DNA of 35,759 nt, taken from Spirochaetaceae bacterium. Its GTDB lineage: Bacteria; Spirochaetota; Spirochaetia; Treponematales; Breznakiellaceae. A program made the position numbers and the translations under genes. The number at the start of each line of letters is the position of its first letter. Within the stretch, counting starts at the first letter, position 1. Below the pieces are notes generated by a model that ran no database searches, had not been told where the DNA came from, and saw nothing but the letters and a program-made list of their open reading frames with translations. Location of the stretch: contig JAITER010000014.1 in the NCBI GenBank assembly GCA_031281945.1, positions 1 to 35,759 of the forward strand. Direction: 5' to 3'. Positions 6,910 to 18,300 of the stretch are shown here, piece by piece.

Positions 6910-8289
6910 GTGAAGTCATCGCTTTGGATACGCCAAGCCGCAATTCTTTTACTTGTTTTAACAGTTCTATCTGGTTGCCAAAGAAAGCTTGGATGGGGCG
7001 TAGTGCTTTGGGCGCAGGAAAATGCAAAGTTGCCGTCCGGCGCGATAGTTCCAGTATTCGTCCGCTCTAACATAGAAAAAAAATGGATAATTGGGATTCC
7101 CAAACAATACCGCAACGCGGAACTTAAAACGGACAAAATCGAAATTCCTTTACCTCAACTGCATTTATCTCACTCTAAATGGGCGGCAAAAAGATGGGCG
7201 GCAAAAACGCTTGGTGAATATACTTATGCTTACGCCGAAAACTTACAGGACGGCCTGCCCATACGCAGCAATCCGGAAAACGGCGCACAACGGGTTTACA
7301 GGCTTCGCGCCGGAGAAATCATTAAAATAATGCAACTTGCGGAAGGCGTTCCCGCCATAGGCGCGACCGGCGAGCCTTTACCAGGAAAGTGGTTCAGCGT
7401 ACTTACCGAAAACGGAACAAAAGGTTACTGCTTTTCTTACCGTCTGCGTATTTTTGATTACAGTTTCGGCGGCCTGGGAGGAAGCGCCGCCTCATCCTCA
7501 GAAGAAGATTCCGGAGACGCGACAGATATGGCGCTGGATTCTATAATATCAAAAAAATGGCTTGCTGTTGAATATTGGGAAATGATTAATGAAAACAAAC
7601 TTGTAATAGAAGATCTTGAAAAACAATGGGGTTTTTCTTTTGGTGAAGATATAGGTATCGCAAATATATACGTTCCAGACATGGATAAATCATTTCATTA
7701 CACAAGCATAAAAAACGACGGCTATTTAAAATGGCGCTTTGAAGGCACGCCTTTACGTTTTGAACAAACAGCCGAAAATCAAATTAAAGTGCAATTTAGC
7801 GAAGAAATAGATGTGTATTCTGAAAACGCGCCCTTAAAAACTTTCTTTTTTTACACATTGCCTATGCGCCTTGAAACAATAATCGCGGAAGAAGAAGAAC
7901 GCCGCAAATCAATTTATAAAAATATATACGCGAAAGGGCCGATTTTTTCGAGTTCAGATTTTGGGAAAATATATCTAACCGAAAATCGCGATTTTGTGTG
8001 GGACGATTTTCAGGCTTTAGTCCCAACGGTAATTCCCATTTCCGCAATGAGCTCCGGAAAAATTGATTTCGGTTATTTTTTAAGCGATGAGCTTTCCCAA
8101 AGTTTTGACGGGGTGATCACTCTAAAATTTAACGTCATTAACGGGCCCATGCGCGAAACGAATTTTCTTTACAGATTTGACGACGACGTCCTGATTTTGC
8201 GGCACATCCCGCGCTCCGATATGCAGGAAAGAACCGTAATAAAACTTACAGAAGAAGCCGCCATTATAACTTTTAACGAAAGCAACTAA
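6910..8289 (+). CDS. Lipoprotein with bacterial SH3 domain
   Basis: A 459-residue predicted lipoprotein. Residues 1-22 are a signal peptide with lipobox LSGC (Cys23), so it should be anchored in the inner or outer membrane facing the periplasm or the surface. Residues about 113-183 form an SH3b-like domain (GLPIRSNPENG, LRAGEIIKI, GKWFSVLTENGTKGYCFSY); such domains often bind peptidoglycan or peptides. Residues 25-65 may be a related beta-rich module. A Ser/Glu/Asp-rich linker (about 190-205) leads to a C-terminal beta-rich region with no recognised family. The GTG start at 6910 is supported by the promoter immediately before it. It is a single-gene unit converging with the gene at 8370. Confidence 0.75.
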   Translation: MKSSLWIRQAAILLLVLTVLSGCQRKLGWGVVLWAQENAKLPSGAIVPVFVRSNIEKKWIIGIPKQYRNAELKTDKIEIPLPQLHLSHSKWAAKRWAAKTLGEYTYAYAENLQDGLPIRSNPENGAQRVYRLRAGEIIKIMQLAEGVPAIGATGEPLPGKWFSVLTENGTKGYCFSYRLRIFDYSFGGLGGSAASSSEEDSGDATDMALDSIISKKWLAVEYWEMINENKLVIEDLEKQWGFSFGEDIGIANIYVPDMDKSFHYTSIKNDGYLKWRFEGTPLRFEQTAENQIKVQFSEEIDVYSENAPLKTFFFYTLPMRLETIIAEEEERRKSIYKNIYAKGPIFSSSDFGKIYLTENRDFVWDDFQALVPTVIPISAMSSGKIDFGYFLSDELSQSFDGVITLKFNVINGPMRETNFLYRFDDDVLILRHIPRSDMQERTVIKLTEEAAIITFNESN

Positions 8290-8312
8290 AACCGCGAAAG
8301 TTAAGGCTGCGA

Positions 8313-8343
8313 CTCCCGCCGCGAATCTGAAAACCCGCGGGAG
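8313..8343. terminator. GC-rich hairpin between convergent genes
   Basis: CTCCCGC (8313-8319) pairs with GCGGGAG (8337-8343) across an A-rich loop, in the gap between the convergent genes ending at 8289 and 8370. There is no T-run on either side, so it is not a textbook intrinsic terminator, though its position fits transcript-end formation. Confidence 0.3.
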
Positions 8344-8369
8344 GGGAGGCGGCCTAAACTAAAACGCCG

Positions 8370-9239
8370 CTATTTTTTCAACGCCCAGAAATCCGGGTTT
8401 TTGGATTTAAACGCCTGCCTGTTTTTGTTGGTTTTATTTATTACATCTTCCATTTCCGCTATATAAAAATCCGCAATTATAGAATCATTATCTATTGTTT
8501 TTAAGTCCTTAAAGTTATTTAACGCAAATTTATATAAACCTTGAGATATATAAGCCTCTCCCAAATAAAGCAAACATAGCTCAACCGGTTTATTATTATT
8601 TCTTTCTTTTGTATTTGTATAAGTAGATCCGATTATACCCAGCCGGTAATTATTATTTGAAAGCAAATACGTCAACAATGAATAATACAGGTCTCTATCT
8701 TCAGCTTTTTTGTCTTTCACCTTATTTGTGATTTTTTTTATTAATTCCGCATATTTTTTTTTATCCGGGCCTTTTATATTGTTGAAACCAGCGTATAGTT
8801 CGGAACAAACACCCAAAAATTCTTTCATGTCTTTGCTTCTTTTCATATCAGCCTTAAACAACACCCAGTTTGGCGAATAATTCATATCCTCCGTGGTTTG
8901 ATAATCAAATATTTCATCACCGTCCATATCATACATTTTGTAGTAGCCCTTTTCTTCGCTATAAAGTATTACACTGTAAAAAGCTATAGGCTCATCGTTT
9001 TGCATGGCCGACACCATAATAGGCGGCTTGGGTCTTTCTATATCGAATATCTGTTTATTAAACTCTATGTCGTCAAAATTGGGGATTTTTTCGGTAGGCA
9101 CATCCTCGCCTGTGTACAAACCCCATTTTTTGTACGTGTCCAGCACGTCGTCCACCGTAATTTGACTAAACAGCGCCGCCTCCACAACAACCAGCATTAA
9201 AGCCGCAATTCCAATTTTTTTAACTTTTTCGTTTTTCAT
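8370..9239 (-). CDS. Secreted protein with Asp-rich loop and helical repeats, downstream of the giant gene
   Basis: A 289-residue exported protein of unknown function. Residues 1-25 are a signal peptide (IGIAALMLVVVEAALFS). The middle contains MYDMDGDEIFDYQ, an EF-hand-like D-x-D-G-D loop that could bind calcium (inference). The C-terminal third (PVELCLLYLGEAYISQGLYKFALNNFKDL and the following helix) reads like a TPR or Sel1-type helical pair. AGGAG seven bases before the ATG fixes the start. It lies 67 bases downstream of the giant gene on the same strand and is likely its co-transcribed partner, separated by a strong hairpin. Confidence 0.65.
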   Translation of the reverse strand: MKNEKVKKIGIAALMLVVVEAALFSQITVDDVLDTYKKWGLYTGEDVPTEKIPNFDDIEFNKQIFDIERPKPPIMVSAMQNDEPIAFYSVILYSEEKGYYKMYDMDGDEIFDYQTTEDMNYSPNWVLFKADMKRSKDMKEFLGVCSELYAGFNNIKGPDKKKYAELIKKITNKVKDKKAEDRDLYYSLLTYLLSNNNYRLGIIGSTYTNTKERNNNKPVELCLLYLGEAYISQGLYKFALNNFKDLKTIDNDSIIADFYIAEMEDVINKTNKNRQAFKSKNPDFWALKK

Positions 9240-9264
9240 AATTTTTCTCCTAATTTATTTTAAT

Positions 9265-9308
9265 AGAGGCGTTCAGAAATTTTAGTTCCTGGACGCCTCT
9301 GTTTTTTT
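9265..9308 (+). terminator. 12-bp hairpin with T-run on the + strand
   Basis: AGAGGCGTTCAG (9265-9276) pairs with CTGGACGCCTCT (9289-9300), 12 pairs with one G-U, followed on the + strand by seven T (9302-9308). It has the shape of an intrinsic terminator for + strand transcripts, although both adjacent genes are on the - strand. In the - strand mRNA it sits between the giant gene and the 8370-9239 gene, preceded by A rather than followed by U. Confidence 0.6.
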
Positions 9309-12300
9309 ATAATCTTCTTCTTGACTCGCCTGCAGGCTTATACGACATGGGCGATTTTTCTTTATTATACCAATATGTATCCAAATTATATTTCGCCTCG
9401 TTTTCTTTGCGTTCTTTTATAACTTCCTGAACTTTATTTAGTTTTCCACCGTTATGCAAAACTTTCATCGAACCGTCATCCCCATAAAGAACAAAACCAA
9501 CGTGGCCGCTGCCTTCGCTTTTATTTTCATATTCTTTATAAAAGACATATAGACCAGGCGCCGGAGTTTCTCCATACTCCGGTGTAATAACCCCGGATAT
9601 ACCATTTTTGGCGTCAGACGCCTTTAGGCTGGATATATATTCTTTTGAATTCACCCCCATAGTAGTTAGCATATCCTCTACAAAATGAGTGCAGAGGTAT
9701 TCAACGCCTTCGTAGCCTTTAACATCCGTGCTTCCGTAATCCTTTCCTATCAAACCCTTGGCTTCCGCGATGTCACGTACTTTGTTATATGTTTCTTCAT
9801 CTGTCAAATATTTACCGTCTTTATTGTTTTCCGCTATTGCTTTGGCAATTTCTTTTTCTAGTGGTGTAGGCTCGGATGAAAATGCGGCTGGAGGTGAAAA
9901 TACAGAAAGGATTTTATCACCCAAAAACGTCTTAACGCCGGATAGAGTACTCAAGGCTTTATTTGTAATGTCGCTTACGGATGCAAAAAAGTCTTTTACG
10001 CCGGCAAGAAAATCATTTTTTTGAACTTGCCCGCTTTGCGTTGCCGGATGATTCGCCTCATACGCCTGACCTAGCGGGTCTACAGTTTTTTTTATAACGC
10101 CATTTTTTATTAAGTTATTTATTTTATCATAAGAAATAGTTCCGCCGCTACCACTCCAAGCTCCGTTTTCATAGACAAAACCCGCCTCTCTCATTTCCAG
10201 AAGCTCGTAAGCGCTTTTTTCGCCGCCTTTAAGCCCTAAAAATTCTTCCAGCGAACCTTGTTTGCCGCCGCTTGTTGTGTAAACGGTTTTTCTTCCGTCT
10301 TCATACGTAAAGACGCCGTCGTTGCCGTCGTCAAAAAGGTCTCCGTTTTTCATCACCTTCCAAAAATCCGCGCTGGAATCATAAGTTTTATCTACATATT
10401 GATTAAAATCTTCAATTCCATTTCCCATCATGTCTCTGTACGCTATAAGATCATTTGTTAATGTTTTATCTCCGCTCAACATAATCGTCATATAACGATC
10501 ATATCCGCCTAAATTCATGCGGGCGGCCATCGCTGTATGTCCAAGAACGGCAGCCTGCGTTTCAATGTTGTTATTGTCATCAACAACGCCGTCCCTGTAA
10601 GCTTCGTGTCCCAGCGTTATGCCGGTTCTAAGCTGCGATATTGCGGACTCCCCCTCCTGGAAGCCCGCAAGCTGTATTACACGCTTGCCGTCCCGCATAA
10701 TTGTTTCGGCTTCCTGTCCCTGACTTTCGACAAGTTCGATTATTGTATCCCCGTTTAATATATCACGTAGTTGCTGTTTTTGAGCTTTATCACCAAATGC
10801 GTATTGCGCCCGTAAAGCTATCGCGCTTTTAAAATCATTTTCTTTTACATATTCATTAATTGCGATATTCGCGCCTATAGCATCCAATCCCCTAATGGCG
10901 GCGGCAATTGCGCTATAACTAACATTTACGCCGCCGCTCCCCGCATTCATGGAAAAACCGCGTTCCCCGCCAAGATGCACCTCCAAGGCGCCCACCCCGT
11001 TAATCGCCGCTATATTCAGTGTAAAATCGCCGCCCATAGCAACATTAGCCGCTTGCCCGGCAATCCCGCCCGCCATGCCGTTAAATTTTTGCATATCAGA
11101 AACATTTTCTAATGAAAGGCCGGTTGCTTTACCTGTATTTTCGTACAACTCCTTGCTTAAATTGCCGCCAACAGTAAGACCGTCCAAAAGACCGCTTGTA
11201 AAGCTTGTTACGGCGCCCGCCACCATAGAAGAAGCGCTGAAAACTTTTTCTGGATCAAATTCCGCCCCATAAAACGCGGAATTCACAAGGCCTAAAACGC
11301 CGCTGTTTACAGCATTGTTCGTAACACTAACCGTCGCTTTAAGGCTCGCGCTCGCAATGGCGGCCGCTGTTCCATTGCCAAGCGTCTTGGATATAAGGCC
11401 GCCAACTTTGGAACTTATAACGTCCCCGCCCCAGCTTGCGCCAAGCGAAACGCCTGTAGTTATCAATTCTTTGGCAAAATCCAATCCTACTAGCTCAGGA
11501 TTCTTACCCATCATCAAATCCAATGACGCATATAAATAATCATCTATCAGCCCAACCAAAGCCCCGCCGATTCCGCCGCCCGCCACCGAAGCCGCAACCT
11601 GTAGAGCTATGCTCGCCATTCCTTTTATGGTTGGCGGGTCGAACCAGTCGTCTGGATTTTTGTGCCATAAACTTTTATCCCAAAGCGGCGCATTCATCGC
11701 CGACACGCCATTCGTTTCACGAAAATTCCAATAAATGTAATCTTGAAGAAGACGGCCCAACTCTCCGTTGCCGGTCTTACCTCCCGCAAACAGCTCCCAT
11801 TTTGACGCTTCCGGTTCTACATTGCTTCCAGCTTCCGCCGCCTCTCCTATATATACATCAAAAGCGCCTTTTTTCTGATTTTCTTTTTCTCCGGAACCGA
11901 ACACTTCTTCCGAATAGTTTTTTACGTCTATTTGCATACGCGCAATAAGCGCATTGATAGCATAGGCTTCCAATCCGTCCAATTCTTCCGGGTCCAAATA
12001 AGATAATTTTTTATAATTAAATTCAGGATGTTTATAATATTCATATACTTTTAATTCAGCGCGTTCTTTTACAATGCCGTTTATTATAGTTGAATCAATC
12101 ATTACGTCTTTTACATATTTATTTCCGCGCCTATCCCAACGCCCGTCATATATAAACATATCGTTCATATTTTCGTCAAAATTTGCATTTGCATATTCTA
12201 TATTTTTATACACATTGATTACGGCGTTTTCAGCGGTTCTTCTTACGTTTTCCGCCAATCTTTTCGCTTCTCTTTCGGCTATTTCTTTATTGGAGTTTCT

Positions 12301-15300
12301 TACAAACAGTTCCGCTTCCTGGCTCACTAAAGCCGAATCCCACAATACGCCGCCGCCAATACCGGTGCGGACTTTGGAAGCGGCGGCGCTGGCGGCGTTT
12401 GAAACCGCCGAAAACGCCGTTTCCAGGCCGCTTATTCCCGCAGAATTAAACAAATCTTTTAACAACGCGCTTGCTTCAGTTTGCGCATCCGCAACGTTCA
12501 TTCCATAAGGATCGCGGGCGTCAAATACACGGGATAAATTTTCAGCCTCCACTCCAAGAGAATCTAAAATGGCGGAGTTTGAAGCATCGCCGGCCGCGGC
12601 GGCGGCGCTGGAAATCCAGGCCTCTTTTTCTTGCAATCCAATTAAACAGGCTCCGTCCCAGCCGGAATTTACAAGTTTGTATTCTTCAATAAATTTATTT
12701 CTCCATTGCGCATAACTTTCCTGAATACGCTCAACGCTTTTTTTCCAGTCTTCCCGTCCCAGCGCAAGAATAACGGCGGAAGCGTTCTTCCATGCCATAT
12801 ATTTCTGATTTATATCAGAAGCCTGTAAATTCCACTCTACCTCACGCACATACAATTCAGCCGCATATTTCGCGTAATAGGCGCGTCCAATCAAATCCGT
12901 AATTTCCGAAGCCAGCTCGCCGTATTCACTGGAATAGCCGCCTTCTTCCAGAGCCATTCCGCCTATGTCGCCAATAAGCGAGGCGGCTTCATTCTTAATG
13001 TGCGTTTTTAATGAAGCGGCGTTTTCTCCAAAAGCCTTTTTAGCGGAGGCGTCAAGCTGTTCTTTCGTTTGAGCGCCGTCAATAAACAAGTTTGCGTTGT
13101 TACGATAAGCGGCTTGCGCTTCATTTTGAGCGGCTCCGGCGGCGTCCCAGGCTCTTTCCAGCGAAGATTTTGCGTCCAGCCTTTTATTTTTCGCCCATTG
13201 CGCAATCGCGGTTACAGCCTCCTGCGAAGAATTAAATTCACGCTTATTTTCCACATTCATTTCGTTCCAATATGTTCTAAAACTATTAATAGTGGTTTTA
13301 TTCGTAATTCCAGCCGTTTGCAATGAAAGTAAAATTCTATCCCATTCTATTTTTTCGCCGTTCTTTGCAACTCCTTTCATTTTTGCAAGCTTATTACATG
13401 ATTCGCTATAGGATTCATATGCGGCATTCATATCGGAAATTTCTTTTTTTAAAGATGTATAATCCATATTGATAACATTTTTATATCTTGATTTTTGATC
13501 ATTCAATTGACTGCGAGTTTCATCAATATCTCTTAATGACGCCAGCATCACTATACCCAAAGCAACAGCCATAGGATGTATAATACAAGCTGTTAATATT
13601 ATTCCGCTTACTAATGTGTTTTCATAATTTTTATCTATTCTATCATATACATATTCATATTCTTTTAAAGATGATGCGCCGCCGGAAAATTTTTTAACAT
13701 TCTTTCCACCGCCGCCCATCAAATCAAGAATTATATAAAATTCCAGGTCTTTTTTTTCCGCTTCTGATAAATTTTCCCAAGCGTGTTCCTGAATTAAAAA
13801 CAAAGAACTTTCAGTCATTGAAAATTTACTTACAGTAGAATATCCCCAATCCGCTTTCATGCTCGCGAGGGTGGATTGCCTTAAATTGTCATCCATTTTG
13901 TAAACGTTCCCGCCAAGAACGGAAAGATTGTTTTCATTATTTAATTTCTTTATAAGATAATCGCGAGCCAGCGACCATTGCTTATATTTTTCCACATTAA
14001 CCAAATAGGCGGCGATTCTGTCTGTTAAATCCCTAACCTGCGCTTCAAAATTTGAAGATGCGTATGTTTCATCACCCTGTTTCGACGCCGCTGAAAAATA
14101 CTCTTTAAGCAGAGCCGCTCCTTCCGCGCTCTGGCCGGACAAGAAAAATTCTTCGTTTTTATTAAAAATTAAACGCCCGTCCTCATCTATTGTAATTATA
14201 TCCGCAATCGTCCATTTATCTTTTTTTTCTTCAAAAGAACTTTCTTTTATAGAATCAACGGCTATACCGCCGCCAATATCATAGAAATAATTTTGATATG
14301 CTTCATATAATTTTTCATTTTTTATGGTTTCTTCTTTTATGGATTTATTTAATTCATCCCGAATTTTGATGGTAAACATCATTCTATCAAAGCTTTGTTT
14401 ATACTCAAAATACATTTTTTGATATTCAGGGTCGTTAAATTTACGGTCTTTTTCTCCATCGTTATATAAATCTTCCAAAGCGGCGAGTACAACATTCGCT
14501 TTTGCGCTTTTTTCTAGGCATAAAGCAAGTTCCACTGCGGGAGTTGCATACGAAATTAAAATACCGTTATCAGATTCATAACTATCAAGATATGAAGTGG
14601 AAGCCCATCTTCGTATTGCGTCTTGTTTTTCATATTCAAACCTGGCTTTTTCCAAAGTCTCATATATTTGTTTAAGATTTGTATATTTATCATCATATTC
14701 ATCACCAACGGTTTTAAAATAATTAGATGCGGAAATATATTGATTTAATAGTGTTACATCTTCTGATCTTACATGAATATTTTCAAGAATTTCATTCATT
14801 TCTTTTTGTATATCCACGCTACTTGATTTAGCGGTATCATAAGCTTCCGAAAGCCTTTTTATATCGTTTTGAATTAAATTATTTTTTGAAATATAACTTT
14901 TTAATAAGCCTTCTTCAGAATAAAAAGCGTCAAGATATGAATACGGTGTATATATAATTTGATTTTCGTTCCAAATATCCAAAGACCCGTCAAGAATGGC
15001 GTTTACAAATTCCAGGTTTTCTTTGCTTGTACCGTAAAAAATATTATCATTAAGACCGTTTAACGCCCCATTCAGCACATTGGTGTAAAAAACGGCCTTT
15101 TCCTCTACGTCAAAAAACAAACCTTCAGAATACGAAGAAGCCGCTTTTACAACAGCGTCATATTTTGCGGCCTCGACATCCGCGGAACCAACGTATTCTT
15201 TGGTTAAATACTGGCGCCAATTTTTTTCTTGTTTATTTTGTTCTGTTTTTTGTTTTTCATATTCAACAAGTATAAGGTACTGAAAATTTAAATATTCCGT

Positions 15301-18300
15301 AGATTCGTTTTTATTTAATTTTTCAAAAATTAAATTATAAACCGTCTGCGAATTAGTATTTATTTTTATATTATTAAATAAAACATTGGCCGCATAATAT
15401 TCAATAAAAACATTAATCCATTTTGTAAATTCGTTATAAAGCGGCAATGGAACAAAATCAAATTGATTTTTTAATTCATAAATAAATTTGGCCGCCGTTT
15501 CAAGCGCGTTTAAATTTTCATTACTTCTTTGAAGCAAGGATTCATTTATTTTAATTATATCTAAATTATATATAATATTATAATTTTCATTCTTATTTTT
15601 AGAATAATCAATATCATAATTATTAAAAATATTATTAATTTCTTTTATTGACAATTCGCTTTCTTCTTTTAATATAGCATCCGAATTATCTTGCGCCAAA
15701 TGGTACGCGCCAAGAAGCCCGTTTTCTATTTCATAATTAACAAGCAGGTCTCCAGCGTAAAATATTTGCATTTCAAAAGGCGTTGTATTTTCTGGGGTGT
15801 TGTATGTTTCTAAAAAATCATTTAAATCGTCCGAAGACTTAACCGCGCTATTTTTTAATTTTACATAAAGCCCGTCCGGTAAAAAATTTGATTCGGCGTC
15901 TTCCGGCTCCATATTTTTTTCAATAGCGTACCATTTTTTTGTAGATTCCGCTGTTATAAGGCGCAAGGCGGCTAAACGGCTTTCAAGGCGTATTTTTGCT
16001 ATGGTTTTAGACAAATTCACCGCTTTTAGCACATTCTCCCTCGTTCCGGATTCTATTATTTCAAGTTCAGCGTCATAATTCCACTCATTGCAACTATCGA
16101 GGGTTTCTTCTAATTCAGAAATCTGTTTTTCTATTTCTTCTGTTGAAGCTAAAAAATATTCTTCATTTCCCGGCATCTCTTTGTTTTCATTATTTTCTTT
16201 CCCCTGGGCGGAAGAAATAATATCTTTAAGAAAGCGCAGTCCTTCTTCGGTTTCTTTTTTAATCAAAATTAATTCTTCATTTAATTCATTCAAATTATTT
16301 ATATCAGATTTATATTTATATAAATAATAAGATATAACATTATAATATGTATCATCCTCTTTAATTCCATAATCTTCTATATTTTCATATAACTTATCTT
16401 CTGGAATATTTATAGAATCGTATGTTTCTTTAAGAATTTCCAAAGAAACATTGTTTTCATCACCAAGAATAATACGTTTTAAAGTCCGTCCCTGCGCCTC
16501 GATTCGTTGCGCATATCCAAGTTCATAGGCTTTTGTTATATAATTCTTATATATGGAGTCTTCTTTTGTTGAAAAAATCATATTATTATTTTCCAGTAAA
16601 GAATTGTATTTATTTTGAATATCTTCCAGCAAATATTTCTGACTGTCATTTTTTAGCAAAGAGCCATAAAAAGAATATTTTTCATTCATTTCATCCAATT
16701 TTGCATCGGCTTCCCGCAATTCGGATTGAATTAAAGAAAGCGCGTTTTTCGCCTCTTGCACGTATTGGGCTTCCTGGGAAAGAGCCTTCTGCGCTTCCTC
16801 ATAACTTTTTAAAACTTTATCATAATTAGATTTCGCCTTCTCCCACTCAAGGATTCCTTCCGCCTCCGTCATTCTGGCGGAACTTAAATCTAAAGCGTAA
16901 TCATTCACCGCTTTGGCTATTTCCAGGCGTTTATTCCAATAGGCGGAAACAGCTTGCGCCCTAAGCAGCTCAACCTGATATTCATCAAGATTGAAATCTT
17001 CGCTGGAAACCCCCTCCGCAAGAACGTCCGCAAGCAAGCCGTCGCCCATGACCATATCAAAATCGTTCAGCAGAGCTTCCCGCGCCGAAATAGCTTTTTC
17101 CATATTGTTTTTATATAATGACAACCAGCGTTTTATTTCAGTTTCAGCCAGCGAATCTTCTCTTATAATTTTTTTCTGTTTATCAAGAATAATTTGATTT
17201 AATCTTGTTACATTGACGTCATTTAGTTTTTTCTTTTTATCAACATCTGCTTTATCATTTTCCAGCTCTTTTATGCAAGAAGCAATATATTCTTTTAAAG
17301 AAGAATCATACATCCAATATCCTATTCTTCTTAGAATATCCATAAACGCTTTGTATTCTTCATCCAGATTCTGAATATCTTCAGTATTTTCTTCTGGATC
17401 ATATTCCACATCATTATTTTTTTTCCGGTTATTATAATCTTCCAGAAGGTCTAATTCATTTTGATTGTTATAATATTTATTCAATAAATCTAAATTAGAA
17501 TTTAAATCCAATAATTGTTTGGTGTATATATTTGAAATGTTTTTATAATAACTATTTTCTTCTTCCAGATTAAGTATTTCTTCTTTTAATATATTGATTT
17601 CTATAACACGAAGGTTATTAAACCATTCATTAAAGTTATCATCCGCTATTTTGGGCGGATTCTGGCCGTATGTATTTATACTTTCCATCCAGTAATCCAC
17701 GCTTTCCTGGGCGGACGCGGCTATGCCCGCGCTGGTCAAATACGTTTTTAGGTAGGCTTCGGCCCGTATTTTACCGCTTTCAACGCGCATTTGGGCGTCT
17801 TTGGCGAATTCTTCTTTCGCCGCCTCTATAGCCAGGTTTAGATTAAGCGATGCGTCTTTAAAAAGCCGCTCTCCGGAATCAAACAGTTGTTTCGCCTTAT
17901 CCTCCCAGGCCTGCTGTTCTTTAACAATTTTATTAAACGCCTCCGCCCAAACGTCTTCGCCCTCGCTCCACTGAACCGCAGCCTCCTGCTCCCATTCAAT
18001 ACGGCGCATAAAAAACCGGTTTTCCGCATCTTCCCAGGCTTTTAATCCGCGGGTGAATTGTTCCTGGTATTTTTCAAGCCAATCCTTTCCGTATATCGCA
18101 AGGTCTCCCGTACCGGCGGAAGCTTCTTCAATCCTGGCTTCCAATTCCGCAATTCTTTGATTGCAAAAAGTCTCAGTTTCGTAAATAAGAGACGCGACAA
18201 TCGCGCTTGCGGCCTCGCTTTCGCTTTTATTTCGCAGGCTGTAGGAATCGGCGATCCTACGATCAAAAAATATACGTTCTTCGCGCTTTATAATTTCACA

